A DNA stretch of 64,000 nucleotides. Origin: Arthrospira sp. PCC 9108 (lineage in GTDB: Bacteria > Cyanobacteriota > Cyanobacteriia > Cyanobacteriales > Microcoleaceae). Positions 8,993-19,244 of the stretch are shown piece after piece (positions within the stretch are counted from its first letter, which is position 1; each line of letters starts with the position of its first letter). Position numbers and translations under genes: made by a program. The DNA is taken from NCBI GenBank assembly GCA_016745315.1, contig CP066886.1:6014501-6078500 (forward strand). The letters run 5' to 3'. Under the pieces are notes generated by a model. The model worked only from the letters and a program-made list of their open reading frames with translations, was not told the DNA's origin and did no database searches.

Positions 8993-11149
8993 ATGCTTAA
9001 TATTACTCAAATTCTAGTTCAGGAACTTTCGTTAAAACCGGTTCAAGTTGAAAATACATTGGCATTATTTGCGGAAGGGGCGACTATTCCATTTATTGCA
9101 CGTTATCGGAAAGAAAGGACGGGTTCCCTTGATGAAATTCAACTGCGAACTCTGGCGGAAAGATATGCTTATTTAACTGAACTTGAGGAACGAAAAACTA
9201 GCATTTTGGAGGCGATCGCCTCTCAGGGAAAACTCACGGATGAACTCCAGACCCAAATTGAGAACTGTTTGTTAAAAACTGAACTTGAGGATCTATATCT
9301 TCCCTATCGTCCCAAACGTCGCACCCGCGCGACTATGGCTAAGGAAAAAGGATTAGCACCCCTAGCTGAGTTGATTAGTTCCCTTAACCAACCCCAAGCG
9401 CCCACGGTTTCCCTAGAGTCAGAAGCGGCTAAATATATTGACGCAGAAAAGGGGGTTAAAACGGTGGCAGATGCCTTGGCTGGAGCCTCGGATATTTTGG
9501 CGGAACAGGTGGCAGAGACGGCGCTTTTAAGGGCAGATGTGCGCGATTTTTTAATCAATGATGGCGCGTTTATTTCGCGGATTAAAGATGATTACCCAGA
9601 AGGTTCGACGAAATTTGAAATGTATCGGAATTTTCGGGAAAATGTGATGGATATTAAACCCCATAACTTGTTGGCATTATTCCGGGGAGAAACTGAGGGG
9701 GTTCTCAAGGTTGATCTGGATTTTGATGAGGCTTTGGTGCTGCATCACTTAGAATCCCAAGTTATTCGCAGTAAAAATCGGGAGATTCGCAAGTTTTATC
9801 AGGAGATGATTAAAGATGCTTTTAATCGCCTGATGAAAAATTCGTTGATTGGTGAAATTAGGAGCGATCGCAAATCCTACGCAGACCTAGAATCTATTAA
9901 GACGTTTGAAGCTAATTTGCGGGAATTATTACTATCTCCACCAGCGGGAATGAAGCCTACTTTAGCCATTGACCCAGGTTTCAGGACAGGTTGTAAGGTG
10001 GCGGTATTGTCGGAAACTGGCAAGTTTTGCGAATATCAGGCAATTTTTCCCCACCAGTCACAGTCACAACGTCAACAAGCGACCAAAACGATTCAAGCCT
10101 TGATTAAAAAGTACAAAATCGCATTAATTGCTATTGGGAATGGTACGGCTGGACGGGAAACGGAAGAGTTTATTAAGGAGGCGATCGCCTCTTTAGAATC
10201 TCCACCTATTACGGTAATGGTAAACGAGTCTGGTGCTTCTATTTATTCGGCGAGTGATGTGGCGCGGGAAGAATTTGCGGATTTAGATTTGACAATTCGG
10301 GGGGCGATTAGTATTGGTCGCCGCCTCCAAGACCCGTTAGCAGAATTAGTTAAAATTGACCCAAAATCCATTGGTGTGGGACAATATCAACATGATGTTG
10401 ACCAAAAATTGCTCAAGAAAAAACTTGATGAAACGGTAGAAAGTTGTGTAAACTATGTGGGCGTTGAATTAAATACGGCTTCCCAGCAACTCCTAACTTT
10501 TGTGTCGGGAATTACTCCCACTATCGCCCAAAATATTGTGAAATATCGCAATGAAAATGGAGCGTTTAAAAATCGTAAACAGCTTTTAAAGGTGGCGAAA
10601 TTAGGGCCGAAAGCGTTTCAACAATCTGCGGGATTTTTGCGGATTCGTGGCGGTATTAATCCGTTAGATAATACGGCGGTTCACCCAGAAAGTTATCCGG
10701 TAGTGGAACAAATTTTAGCGGATGTGGAAATCCCTTTAAATGCGATTACCAAAACTGCTGACAAACTCAAAAAAATCGACTTAAAAGGCTATGTAACAGA
10801 TACGGTCGGCTTACCTACTCTCAAGGATATTATCGCTGAATTAGAGAAACCTGGACGAGACCCACGGGCTGAGTTTAAATATGCTACTTTCCGGGATGAT
10901 ATTAAAGAGGTGTCGGACTTGAAACCGGGAATGGAGTTAGAGGGAATTGTTACTAATGTGGTGAATTTTGGGGCTTTTGTAGATGTAGGAGTCCATCAAG
11001 ATGGGTTAGTTCATATTTCCCAATTAGCCGATCGCTTTGTGGAAGACCCTCAAAAAATTGTCCGAGTCGGACAGGTGGTGAAAGTGAAGGTTTTGGAAGT
11101 CAACGAAAAGTTAAATCGGATTAGTTTATCGATGAGAATACGCAGTTAA
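8993..11149 (+). CDS. tex: Tex-family RNA-binding transcription accessory protein
   Basis: 718 aa, the usual length for Tex. The N-terminal helical Tex_N domain contains IPFIARYRKERTGSLDE. A YqgF/RNase H-like domain starts near residue 325 (LAIDPGFRTGCKVAVL). Helix-hairpin-helix elements follow (~500-560, with ITPTIAQNIVKYRNENGAF). A C-terminal S1 domain is at ~645-716 (GIVTNVVNFGAFVDVG, DGLVHISQLAD). Tex binds nucleic acid and works with RNA polymerase and rRNA processing. Alone on its strand; convergent with the Hsp70-like gene. Confidence 0.96.
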   Translation: MLNITQILVQELSLKPVQVENTLALFAEGATIPFIARYRKERTGSLDEIQLRTLAERYAYLTELEERKTSILEAIASQGKLTDELQTQIENCLLKTELEDLYLPYRPKRRTRATMAKEKGLAPLAELISSLNQPQAPTVSLESEAAKYIDAEKGVKTVADALAGASDILAEQVAETALLRADVRDFLINDGAFISRIKDDYPEGSTKFEMYRNFRENVMDIKPHNLLALFRGETEGVLKVDLDFDEALVLHHLESQVIRSKNREIRKFYQEMIKDAFNRLMKNSLIGEIRSDRKSYADLESIKTFEANLRELLLSPPAGMKPTLAIDPGFRTGCKVAVLSETGKFCEYQAIFPHQSQSQRQQATKTIQALIKKYKIALIAIGNGTAGRETEEFIKEAIASLESPPITVMVNESGASIYSASDVAREEFADLDLTIRGAISIGRRLQDPLAELVKIDPKSIGVGQYQHDVDQKLLKKKLDETVESCVNYVGVELNTASQQLLTFVSGITPTIAQNIVKYRNENGAFKNRKQLLKVAKLGPKAFQQSAGFLRIRGGINPLDNTAVHPESYPVVEQILADVEIPLNAITKTADKLKKIDLKGYVTDTVGLPTLKDIIAELEKPGRDPRAEFKYATFRDDIKEVSDLKPGMELEGIVTNVVNFGAFVDVGVHQDGLVHISQLADRFVEDPQKIVRVGQVVKVKVLEVNEKLNRISLSMRIRS

Positions 11150-11175
11150 ACTCAGACTTACCCCCGGCTGTTTCC

Positions 11176-12888
11176 CTACAATTGCACGATCGCCAAGGGT
11201 TCTGTTAAAACTTGGTGATATTCTCGTGAGAGTTTATCAAGATATTGTAGGCACATTTCCGACCTTTCGAGGTTGACAAAATAGCTAGAGTCAACATCTT
11301 GGTAAAAAATCGCACCTTGGTTAATTATATCGATTTCAGGATGTTTGGATATGGGAACAATTAGGGGGGTGTCTAATTCTGAGGGAATGAACCCGGGGGG
11401 TAGTTGACCTTTGAGGATAGCTAAAATCTGAGATTTGCAGCAACGAGTATTTACGCCTCTTTCTTCTAAACGAGTCATCACCTCTGGGATAGATAAAGGT
11501 AAATCGCCAAAGACCCGCAGCAGTTCACTCAATAAGAAATAATCCCCATATTGTTGGCTAGAATAATTCAATAATTCGGGAAATAAAGGAATCCTGGCTA
11601 AACCTTTGGCGATCGCATAATTACACCAAGATTCTGGATCAGTAATTGATATCATAGTCGCATTAGGTAACTTTTGCCGCAGCCATTGACTCAAGACGGA
11701 CCATGAACCATTACCACCCCGACAAATTGCCCTTTTAATCCCTACGGGAGAAACCCCCACTTTACTAATGAGATTATTTAACTCTCGGTTCAGGTTCTGA
11801 ACAAAAGGAACTAACACGCGACGCTGTAACTCATTACTGGTAACTTTGACCTCCTGACCCTGTAGAGAAATAGTGACATTTTTGCCGGCTTGTAAACTGG
11901 GTTTTTGGGATTCGATCGCATCGATTAAAGCTGATAAAATTAACTTTTGTTGAAGGCGATCGCGGTGAGTGCGTGGGGATGTCCCAGGAGTAGGTAGGAC
12001 TAAATATGAACCATCCCAATCAATCATATTTTCGGCACAGAATTGACAAATAATATCCAAATTCACATCATAGCCACCATAGGTGACACTGACACCAAAA
12101 CAGTCGGCATAAGTTAAATCATGATCCTGAGATATTCCGATCACCATTAACTCGGTGGTAGCAGCGCCAGCATCAATAATTAAGGTAGGTTCGTCTGTTG
12201 GAGATTCCGATTCATTTAACCAAGTAGCGATCGCATCTTCGACCATCCAAATTTGAGAGGGACTGTTGACCAAACCCGCCGCCAAAATGGTTTCCCGCAG
12301 ATTAAAACCATAAGCATGGGAAGCCTGAGACGGACATCCTACCACGACCCCCGCTAAACTATCTAAAGCGGTTTTGAACTCCTGATCAGTTAAACCATTA
12401 GCAGCAGATTGATAGTTTTTAGGTAAAGTCAAATCACCATCTTGGCTGTTGATATTGTCACCCCCACCTTGAGGAGAAATAGTCGATAATAGCAACTGTA
12501 AAGCCTGCTTAAAGGTCCCTAAAAATAACTTTTGGGTTGGGGATACCTCAAGGATGGGACAGGGGGTAGAATGCTCACCAAAATGATGGGGAATAGCCCA
12601 ACTCAGATAAGGTTTAAATCCTTGTAAAACTTCTGTTTCCCCGGATTTTCGATGCAAGTGGACGCGACTGGGGAGGCGAAAAATGCGATCGCCTTCCTGA
12701 GAATCACTCAGCCAATATATAGGGTAAACAGTCTCAGTCAGGCGATCCAAAAGGGCCGCCGATATTCCGGTCGTCCCCACATCCAGCCCTAGATACCATC
12801 GATTTGAGGAATCGTCCCCAAGCGTGGATACAACAGATTGATCTGGGGGTAAATCCGATCCCCCTAGGCTTGGTGTTTCTGATGTCAC
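11176..12888 (-). CDS. Hsp70-like (actin-fold ATPase) protein
   Basis: 570 aa, with an actin/Hsp70-type ATPase fold. The phosphate-1 loop is GLDVGTTGISAALL near residue 34. A DnaK-like VVVGCPS segment, the connecting EDAIATWL and a phosphate-2 loop LIIDAGAATTELMVIG follow in the right order, and CRGGNGSWSVLSQWL resembles the adenosine motif. The C-terminal ~130 residues do not look like the DnaK peptide-binding domain, so this is a divergent cyanobacterial relative rather than DnaK. Client and role are unknown. It is divergent from the beta-lactamase-like gene across 133 bp. Confidence 0.75.
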   Translation of the reverse strand: MTSETPSLGGSDLPPDQSVVSTLGDDSSNRWYLGLDVGTTGISAALLDRLTETVYPIYWLSDSQEGDRIFRLPSRVHLHRKSGETEVLQGFKPYLSWAIPHHFGEHSTPCPILEVSPTQKLFLGTFKQALQLLLSTISPQGGGDNINSQDGDLTLPKNYQSAANGLTDQEFKTALDSLAGVVVGCPSQASHAYGFNLRETILAAGLVNSPSQIWMVEDAIATWLNESESPTDEPTLIIDAGAATTELMVIGISQDHDLTYADCFGVSVTYGGYDVNLDIICQFCAENMIDWDGSYLVLPTPGTSPRTHRDRLQQKLILSALIDAIESQKPSLQAGKNVTISLQGQEVKVTSNELQRRVLVPFVQNLNRELNNLISKVGVSPVGIKRAICRGGNGSWSVLSQWLRQKLPNATMISITDPESWCNYAIAKGLARIPLFPELLNYSSQQYGDYFLLSELLRVFGDLPLSIPEVMTRLEERGVNTRCCKSQILAILKGQLPPGFIPSELDTPLIVPISKHPEIDIINQGAIFYQDVDSSYFVNLERSEMCLQYLDKLSREYHQVLTEPLAIVQL

Positions 12889-13021
12889 TGTCCCGCCTGA
12901 TTGAATGTTTCCTCAGTATATCCCAGGGTGATCACAAAAAAACTGGGAAATTTTCCCTAGGCGATCGCCCTATTGCCACAGTTCCTGCTATGATCCTTGC
13001 TGTTGGTGATGAGGAGAAACA

Positions 13022-14371
13022 ATGGCTGCACAATTGACCAATTGTGCCTACTTAGGCAGTCCCAAACGTTTAAATCCACTCAAGTCCAAAACCCGGTGGC
13101 TTGGTGCTGTAGCCATTGCCGTCACTATTGGCTTAACTCAAGCCTTACCTATGTTAGGGTCATCCTCAGAATTATATGGGGCTACTTCCCTCAATGAATT
13201 GATGAGCCTCCGGGACGAGTTATTATACACCCTAGAAAACTCCCCAGAATCGGCAGGTAATTCCCGTCAATTAATGTCATTATTTCCTAACCATAGGCGG
13301 GAACCTTCTCAGCAGATGATCGAACAACTGCGCCGCCTGGACGTGCAAATTATGATTGAACAGCGGGCTAATGATAATTGGAAACAAGCGATCAGTTTAG
13401 CCAATCAAGCGGTGGCGATCGGCAAAAGTTCTCAGATATCTTGGGAAACGCGACAACAAATGGCTACCTTTTGGCAAAGAGCGATCGCCAATTTACAGGA
13501 AATTCCCCAGGATTCATTTTTAAACCCACAAGCTACCGCGAAAATTATCGAGTATCAAGACCGCTATAATAGCATCAAATTCCAGTTAAGAAATGCTCAA
13601 TCGGAAATTTTAGAAGAAATTCGAGTTAGGAGTGGTTTATCGCGTAATGCGACCATCAGCGTTTGTAATTTAAACCGCCATTGTGCTAGTTTACGGGGTC
13701 ATCAACCTCCGGCGAGTCCAGCTAGTTTAATTAAAGTTCCTGTGGCGATCGCCTTATTACACAAAGCGGCTGAGGAACAGGTGAGTTTTGACAAAGAAAT
13801 CTATGTCGATGGGGGTAATTTTACGGAAGATGCTTCGTCAATTCGCGCCCGCAAATCCTACTCTCTCCAAATGTTAATGGCTCAAATGATTGACCATAGT
13901 AGTAATATCGCGACTAATCAACTTATCGACTATTTGGGTTCTGATTATATCAATAAACTACTAGAAAGACATGGTTATAAACAAACGCGGGTGCAATTTA
14001 AACTCATGGGCGATCGGATTATGCCTTTTCGACCTGGTAGAGGTCGCAATAGCATGACCAGTGATGAACTCACGGAAATGATGGTAGAAATCTACAACTA
14101 TGAACACCCCCACTCGGAACTATTAATTGAGGCTTTAAGTCATCAGTACGATCGCGAAATTGGTTATCAAGCCTTACAAGGATTAAAAGCCCAGTGGTTA
14201 GGGGAAAAAACTGGTCAAAACTCTAGGGTAATTGGCACGACTTTAGCGGCTAGTATTGACGGGGAAAGGTATATTATTACGATTACCGATAACTCAGCCG
14301 GAAATATTCCCCAAGTCCGCAGAGCGATCGCTGGTATTGCGGAACATATTATCATGAGAGGGCAGTTATAA
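13022..14371 (+). CDS. Class A beta-lactamase-fold serine hydrolase (envelope)
   Basis: 449 aa with an N-terminal hydrophobic anchor (~24-45, LGAVAIAVTIGLTQALPML). The penicillin-recognising domain is complete: the SxxK motif is in SPASLIKVP near residue 235, the S-x-N motif is in DHSSNIATN near 295, and KTG is in GEKTGQNS near 395. A ~190-residue helical region precedes it. Such proteins may be peptidoglycan peptidases or esterases as easily as resistance enzymes. The next gene starts 4 bases after its stop, implying one transcript. The ATG at 13022 follows GGAGAAAC. Confidence 0.87.
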   Translation: MAAQLTNCAYLGSPKRLNPLKSKTRWLGAVAIAVTIGLTQALPMLGSSSELYGATSLNELMSLRDELLYTLENSPESAGNSRQLMSLFPNHRREPSQQMIEQLRRLDVQIMIEQRANDNWKQAISLANQAVAIGKSSQISWETRQQMATFWQRAIANLQEIPQDSFLNPQATAKIIEYQDRYNSIKFQLRNAQSEILEEIRVRSGLSRNATISVCNLNRHCASLRGHQPPASPASLIKVPVAIALLHKAAEEQVSFDKEIYVDGGNFTEDASSIRARKSYSLQMLMAQMIDHSSNIATNQLIDYLGSDYINKLLERHGYKQTRVQFKLMGDRIMPFRPGRGRNSMTSDELTEMMVEIYNYEHPHSELLIEALSHQYDREIGYQALQGLKAQWLGEKTGQNSRVIGTTLAASIDGERYIITITDNSAGNIPQVRRAIAGIAEHIIMRGQL

Positions 14372-14375
14372 ACAG

Positions 14376-15209
14376 ATGAGTTTAGCTGTTTCCTTAAACT
14401 CAGAAATTCGCGGTCAAGGATTTCCGATACTGTGTCTTCATGGTCATCCTGGGTCAGGAGGCTGTATGTCCGTGTTTACAGATCACCTATCCCAAAACTA
14501 TCAAACCATCGCCCCAGACCTGCGAGGCTATGGGAAAAGTCAGGTTAAACAACCCTTTGAGATGACCGATCATCTCGAAGATATCGAACAGCTTTTAGAT
14601 GGCTTAAAAATAGATAAATGTTTAATTATTGGCTGGTCTTTGGGAGGTATACTCGCCCTAGAATTAGCATTAAGAAACCCGGAAAGGTTTACGGGATTAA
14701 TTTTAGTGGCTACGTCTGGCTATCCCCGTGGGAACCATCCTCCGATTTCATGGGTAGATAATTTATTAACCGGAATTGCGGGGATGATTAATTGGATATG
14801 GCCAGGTAATCAGTGGAATATCAATTTTTTCGGTAAGCGATCGCTATTTCGCTACTTAATCCAACAGCATACACCCACCGCCTATAAATACATAGCCAAA
14901 CAAGCCACACCCGCCTATTTACAAACCTCCAGACCAGCCACCATAGCCCTGAGACAAGCATTAAAAAACCGATATAACCGTCTAGCTGAGTTGGGAAATA
15001 TTAGCTCTCATTGCCTCATATTAGCCGGAGAATGCGATCGACATATTACCGCCATCTCCAGTCAAGAAACGGCGGCAAACTTACCCAATTCGCAGTTTAA
15101 CTGCTATCCCAACACAGCCCATTTATTCCCTTGGGAGATCCCCGATCAAGTGATCACCGATATCGATAACTGGATCAAAAACCATCCTAATATTGTTGAT
15201 ATCGGCTAA
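14376..15209 (+). CDS. Alpha/beta hydrolase
   Basis: 277 aa, soluble alpha/beta hydrolase. The oxyanion-hole segment is CLHGHPGSGG (~20-29). The nucleophile elbow is GWSLGG (serine near residue 90). The late acid is in the AGECDRHI segment and the catalytic histidine in PNTAHLFPWE. It starts 4 bases after the stop of the beta-lactamase-fold gene, so it is probably translationally coupled. Specificity (esterase, haloperoxidase or dienelactone type) cannot be read from the sequence. Confidence 0.9.
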   Translation: MSLAVSLNSEIRGQGFPILCLHGHPGSGGCMSVFTDHLSQNYQTIAPDLRGYGKSQVKQPFEMTDHLEDIEQLLDGLKIDKCLIIGWSLGGILALELALRNPERFTGLILVATSGYPRGNHPPISWVDNLLTGIAGMINWIWPGNQWNINFFGKRSLFRYLIQQHTPTAYKYIAKQATPAYLQTSRPATIALRQALKNRYNRLAELGNISSHCLILAGECDRHITAISSQETAANLPNSQFNCYPNTAHLFPWEIPDQVITDIDNWIKNHPNIVDIG

Positions 15210-15231
15210 TTTTCCCGCCCCAGTTAAGCCA

Positions 15232-15537
15232 CTATGCCCACTGTAGGGGATTATCAAAATTTTGATCAAGATCCGCCGCCACGGTCAAAATATCAGGCTG
15301 ACAGCGCTTAACTGCCACCTGTAGACCGGTAGCGCCTTCACCTTGAATATCCTCAATATAACCCGGTTCTGCTTCTTCCGCCTCATTTTCGGTAAGAAAC
15401 GGCCCAAAGTAATAGGTACATCGAGGCATTTCGGTCATAATTTCAACCCAAAACGCCAACCCAAAAGTATTAAACTGGTTAACCACAAAATTTTTCATTG
15501 TTGTTGCCTGTGACCTAGGGGGATGAAGTTTTAACAT
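15232..15537 (-). CDS. DUF1816-family protein
   Basis: 101 aa. The core WVEIMTEMPRCTYYFGPF, followed by an acidic EAEEAEPGYIEDI and a VKRCQPD segment, matches the small DUF1816 family found in cyanobacteria. Function unknown. A second start, MKNFVVNQF at residue 14 (15496-15498), is as likely, since family members are usually about 85-90 aa. Convergent with the alpha/beta hydrolase gene. Confidence 0.75.
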   Translation of the reverse strand: MLKLHPPRSQATTMKNFVVNQFNTFGLAFWVEIMTEMPRCTYYFGPFLTENEAEEAEPGYIEDIQGEGATGLQVAVKRCQPDILTVAADLDQNFDNPLQWA

Positions 15538-15658
15538 AGAGTAGAGTCCTCAGCGTGCCCAAAAGCGACCCAATTAATCATGATCGCCACAAAACATAAA
15601 TTTCCTATGAATTTTTACCGTTTGTTATAGTGCCTTGTATCAAATTTTTCAAGCCCAA

Positions 15659-17830
15659 TTATTGAGGATTTACCACAAAGTCGCTGACCACTTGGGGCTG
15701 ACGATTAATTACCCGGGCGGGAACCCTTTGGACATCGACCTGTGTATAAGGTTCGACCCCATAGGTGGTCACCCTAAGTTGTTGAGTATTGGGATCAATG
15801 ACGAACTCGGTCCAGCCAAAAGTATGAGCGGCCAAATAGGAACCCGGAACTATTTCCTGTGCATCAATTCCCGAACCCTCCAAACCAATAGGATTATAAC
15901 CCATATCTTCAAGGCGAGTATTTAGGAGATTCTCCACCAGGCGATCGCGTTCCCAGCGGGTCTGTAACCCCTCATAAGTCGCCTTTCCTTGTCGGGTTAG
16001 TTGCCATTCAGTGGCCCCATTAACAGCCACCGGACCCAAAGTAGCCCCCACTAGACCCGATCCTAAATCGGTCTGTACGCCCACCGGACCTACGGTAATT
16101 TCCATAGCATCTACGGGAATTTGCGGCCCGCCAAACTCCTCAGCAAATGTCAAATTATTAACTACAGTTCCGCCAACTCCGGCGGACACAAACACGACAT
16201 TATCAATATTATTATCATCAATAAATTTCAGGAGTCTAGTGCGTTCAGCGGCGTATCCTTCCCAGCGATCGCTTGCACCCGGAATCCCCAAATTTTGCAT
16301 AGGAACCGGAGAAAATATAAACTTCCAAGTTAAACCGGCAGCCTGTGCGCCTAGTAAATTTAACTGCAACTGTTGCAACTGAGTTCGTCCCAACATGGTT
16401 CGATTAGCATCAAAAGAATCCCGCAAAAATGCGTCAATATCTTCGGGAAAAGAGGTTTCTGCGACCTGTTCTAAGGGTGCATCCCGGAACGATCGCACAT
16501 CCAACCAAAACGCGGCTGCATCATCTCCATAGGTAGTAACGCGAGACAGTTGTTCTCGGTTAGCGGTACGGCGATCGCTAATGTCTCCATAACTTTCCTG
16601 TCGCCGAGGTTGATAATCTAAAAAACCCGCCAACGCGGTCTCAAAAATCTCGCTGTTATTCAACCAATCACCCTCACCATCTGCCCCCAGACTACCACCG
16701 GCAAAATTATCGATGATTTCCCCATCATTCCACACCCCTAGCATAGAAGTTGCTACCCGCAAATTTCCCCAAGGATTCAAAGTCAGACGTTCCCGATAAA
16801 TCTCATTATGTTTGGTGTGGAAATCTAACAAAGTTTCCGCCTGAGAAACACCTGGTAAATCAGGAGACTCGGTACTGGCAGAAATTGTATTTCCTAACTG
16901 TACAAAAAAATCTAGACCACGTTCTGGGGCATTTCTGACGGCGACATGAGGCATTAATTCCCCCTGAGAATCACCAGCAGCACCAAACCTTAATCCGCCT
17001 TGACTTCCCAAAGATAAAGGAGTGCGAAAAATACCGCGATCGCTTTCCCCCATAGCATTAGTAACCCGATAAAAATAAGGTGTCCCCGGCGTTAAATCGG
17101 ACACAAATACCTTAACCGGAACCGTCGGATCAGAATTATTAGTAGTCAACGAGGAAACCACATTATTAAAATTCGGATCGGTGGCTGTTTCAAAAGTAAT
17201 GGGACCCACCACAGTATTACGCGCCATTAAAATTGTGCTATTTTCCCTAGTATCTCCACTAGCGACACGGTTCGGAAAACTGGAACCATTCACCTCCAGA
17301 AAAGCACTAAAATCACGATTTTGAGCCGCTCCAATATCCAAATAATGCTCGATCCCGGTCAGTTCATCACGTTCTACCCTCGCCGCCACATCAGGATTTC
17401 GGGCTAAATAATAATTAGGGTTATACAATACACTAGGGCGAAAATCCTCAAATTGACCGGCTTTGACAAAATGCTCGATCGCTGTGATATCTCCGGCTTC
17501 TATGGCTGCTTGAATAAAGGGGTATTCATCTATATAAAAATCCGTATTAAATAGAATGCTGGGATTGCGTCTTTCCCGCTGACCGAAATTAATAAAATGT
17601 TGAAAACCACTGGCGATCGCACCTACATTGACCAACGCCGCCACATCAGGATTAGTCGTCAAATAATATAATTCATCATAAAGCGGTGTCGGTTGTCTAA
17701 CCTGAAACTGACCTGACTCGATAAAATGTTCAAAGCCACTACTAATAACTCCCAAATCAACTGCTTGCGCTACGTCAGGGTTATTGGCTAGATAAAACGA
17801 TTCGCTGTAAAAATCTTCAGCGTTCAACAT
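15659..17830 (-). CDS. PhoD-type alkaline phosphatase with N-terminal NPDV repeats
   Basis: 723 aa. The first ~165 residues are four repeats of ~48 aa with cores such as NPDVAQAV, SGFEHFIESGQF and NPDVAALV; these occur in large cyanobacterial surface proteins. A PhoD_N-type domain follows (NRVASGDTRENSTILMA, VSDLTPGTPYFYRVTN), then a metallophosphoesterase core (RFGAAGDSQGELMPHVAVRN; FWLDVRSFRD; IFSPVPMQNLG). PhoD enzymes use Ca/Fe and release phosphate from mono- and diesters outside the cell. No classical signal peptide is visible. A catalytically altered member is possible because the usual first metal motif is divergent (AAGDSQG). Upstream lies a tandem hairpin array. Confidence 0.8.
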   Translation of the reverse strand: MLNAEDFYSESFYLANNPDVAQAVDLGVISSGFEHFIESGQFQVRQPTPLYDELYYLTTNPDVAALVNVGAIASGFQHFINFGQRERRNPSILFNTDFYIDEYPFIQAAIEAGDITAIEHFVKAGQFEDFRPSVLYNPNYYLARNPDVAARVERDELTGIEHYLDIGAAQNRDFSAFLEVNGSSFPNRVASGDTRENSTILMARNTVVGPITFETATDPNFNNVVSSLTTNNSDPTVPVKVFVSDLTPGTPYFYRVTNAMGESDRGIFRTPLSLGSQGGLRFGAAGDSQGELMPHVAVRNAPERGLDFFVQLGNTISASTESPDLPGVSQAETLLDFHTKHNEIYRERLTLNPWGNLRVATSMLGVWNDGEIIDNFAGGSLGADGEGDWLNNSEIFETALAGFLDYQPRRQESYGDISDRRTANREQLSRVTTYGDDAAAFWLDVRSFRDAPLEQVAETSFPEDIDAFLRDSFDANRTMLGRTQLQQLQLNLLGAQAAGLTWKFIFSPVPMQNLGIPGASDRWEGYAAERTRLLKFIDDNNIDNVVFVSAGVGGTVVNNLTFAEEFGGPQIPVDAMEITVGPVGVQTDLGSGLVGATLGPVAVNGATEWQLTRQGKATYEGLQTRWERDRLVENLLNTRLEDMGYNPIGLEGSGIDAQEIVPGSYLAAHTFGWTEFVIDPNTQQLRVTTYGVEPYTQVDVQRVPARVINRQPQVVSDFVVNPQ

Positions 17831-17861
17831 TCTTAATTACGCGATAAAAAATAATCATCCC

Positions 17862-18286
17862 GTAGGGGCGGGTTTATTAGTCTCATCCCTGGGGGGGAGG
17901 AATTAGCAGAACCTATGAGGGCGGGTTTATTAATCTTGTCCCTGGGGGGGGAGGAATTAGCAGAACCTATGAGGGCGGGTTTATTAATCTTGTCCCTGGG
18001 GGGGAGGAATTAGCAGAACCTATGAGGGCGGGTTTATTAATCTTGTCCCTGGGGGGGGAGGAATTAGCAGAACCTATGAGGGCGGGTTTATTAATCTTGT
18101 CCCTGGGGGGAGGAATTAGCAGAACCTATGAGGGCGGGTTTATTAATCTTGTCCCTGGGGGGGAGGAATTAGCAGAACCTATGAGGGCGGGTTTATTAAT
18201 CTTGTCCCTGGGGGGGGAGGAATTAGCAGAACCCGCCCCTACAATTAATAATTATCAATTGTCAATTGTCAATTATCAATTATCCA
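17862..18286. repeat. Tandem hairpin array, 7 units of ~53 bp
   Basis: Seven units of GGGCGGGTTTATTA..CCCTGGG..AGGAATTAGCAGAACC. The run of G after CCCT is 7, 8, 7, 8, 6, 7 and 8 in successive units, so unit length varies between 52 and 54 bp. The array closes with CCCGCCCCTACAATTAATAA and a short (CAATTGT)-like run. It is the same family as the 84-bp array at 6.4-7.7 kb. It lies between the methyltransferase stop codon and the PhoD start on the minus strand. Confidence 0.9.
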
Positions 18287-19208
18287 TTGACTTTGGCGAT
18301 CGCCGTATGATGACGGGGACTGTTGCAGACAATGGTAGGGGTGTGGAAACCTGCTGATTTGAAGGTTTCAACTAAATCTAGGGTGAAATACTGATCGAGA
18401 TAGGGTTCGGTACTTTTTAGGAGGGTGAGGATATAGGGTGGCATTTTAGCGAATACCTCTGATTTGGGGTTCATATCCATAACCGCCAGATGTCCGTTAG
18501 GGCGCAATAGGCGGCGGGCTTCCTCAAATATATTTCGGGTGGCCTCTTGGGGGAGTTCATGACAGACCAGACAAAGGGAAACCAAATCAAAGGAGTGGTC
18601 TGGTAGACCTGTGGCTTCAGCGGGTGCGTGTACCCAAGTGGGGGGGTTATGGGAGGATTTTTGGTTAGTGTTATAGGCAGCGATCGCCAAAAAATAGGGG
18701 GACAAATCCACGCCTACCATAGTAGCATCAGGATAAATCTGCTGCATGGTATTGGTACTTAATCCGACACTACAGCCGAGATCGAGAATAGCTTTGGGGG
18801 TTCGGGTAATACCTGCTGTAGTACATCATGATAACTTTGTCGTAGGCGATCGTCTCCCGCCACCCCAGCATCAGGCCAGATTTTGGCGTGAACCGCCAAC
18901 GCCGCCACTTCCACCTCTACAGCAGCCTGCCAGCTTAAATTGCCGTTATCATAGGCATGAAAAGACCTTAAATAATATTCTGGATAAGCCAGATCAGACT
19001 TATTAACCTGCTGAAATTCCGGCGACCAGTCTCTCTGTAGGAGGGTATTGGCATGAGAGCGCCAAGGGACCCCCATTTTTTCAGCCCGATCAATCATCAT
19101 CTGGCGGGCTTGATGTTTGGCGAACTTAGCTAGGGGTTGAATAGATAAAATACCATTGACCAGTCGCGATGCTGGTCCAATGGGTGGATTTTTAAAAGTT
19201 GTGGTCAT
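18280..19208 (-). pseudogene. Class I SAM-dependent methyltransferase, split by a one-base frameshift
   Basis: Two frames join into one protein of ~308 aa. The 5' part (18759-19208) gives a helical N-terminus and ends ...VLPEPPK before running out of frame. One extra C in the C5 run (G5 on the plus strand, 18796-18800) restores PKAILDLGCSVGLSTNTMQQ, the glycine-rich SAM-binding motif I. The 3' part (18280-18747) carries VGVDLSPYFLAIA (motif II), HSFDLVSLCLVCHEL and LLRPNGHLAVMDMNP. Substrate unknown. The 3' end abuts the hairpin array. The frameshift may be a sequencing error. Confidence 0.8.
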
Positions 19209-19244
19209 ATAGCCTGGTAATTAGCCTAAAAAATTTTTCCGTGC

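Noticed and set aside
18022..18357. Open frame of repeating ~18-aa units over the 53-bp array
   Set aside because: It is the hairpin array read through; G-run changes shift the frame between units, and it has no ribosome-binding site.
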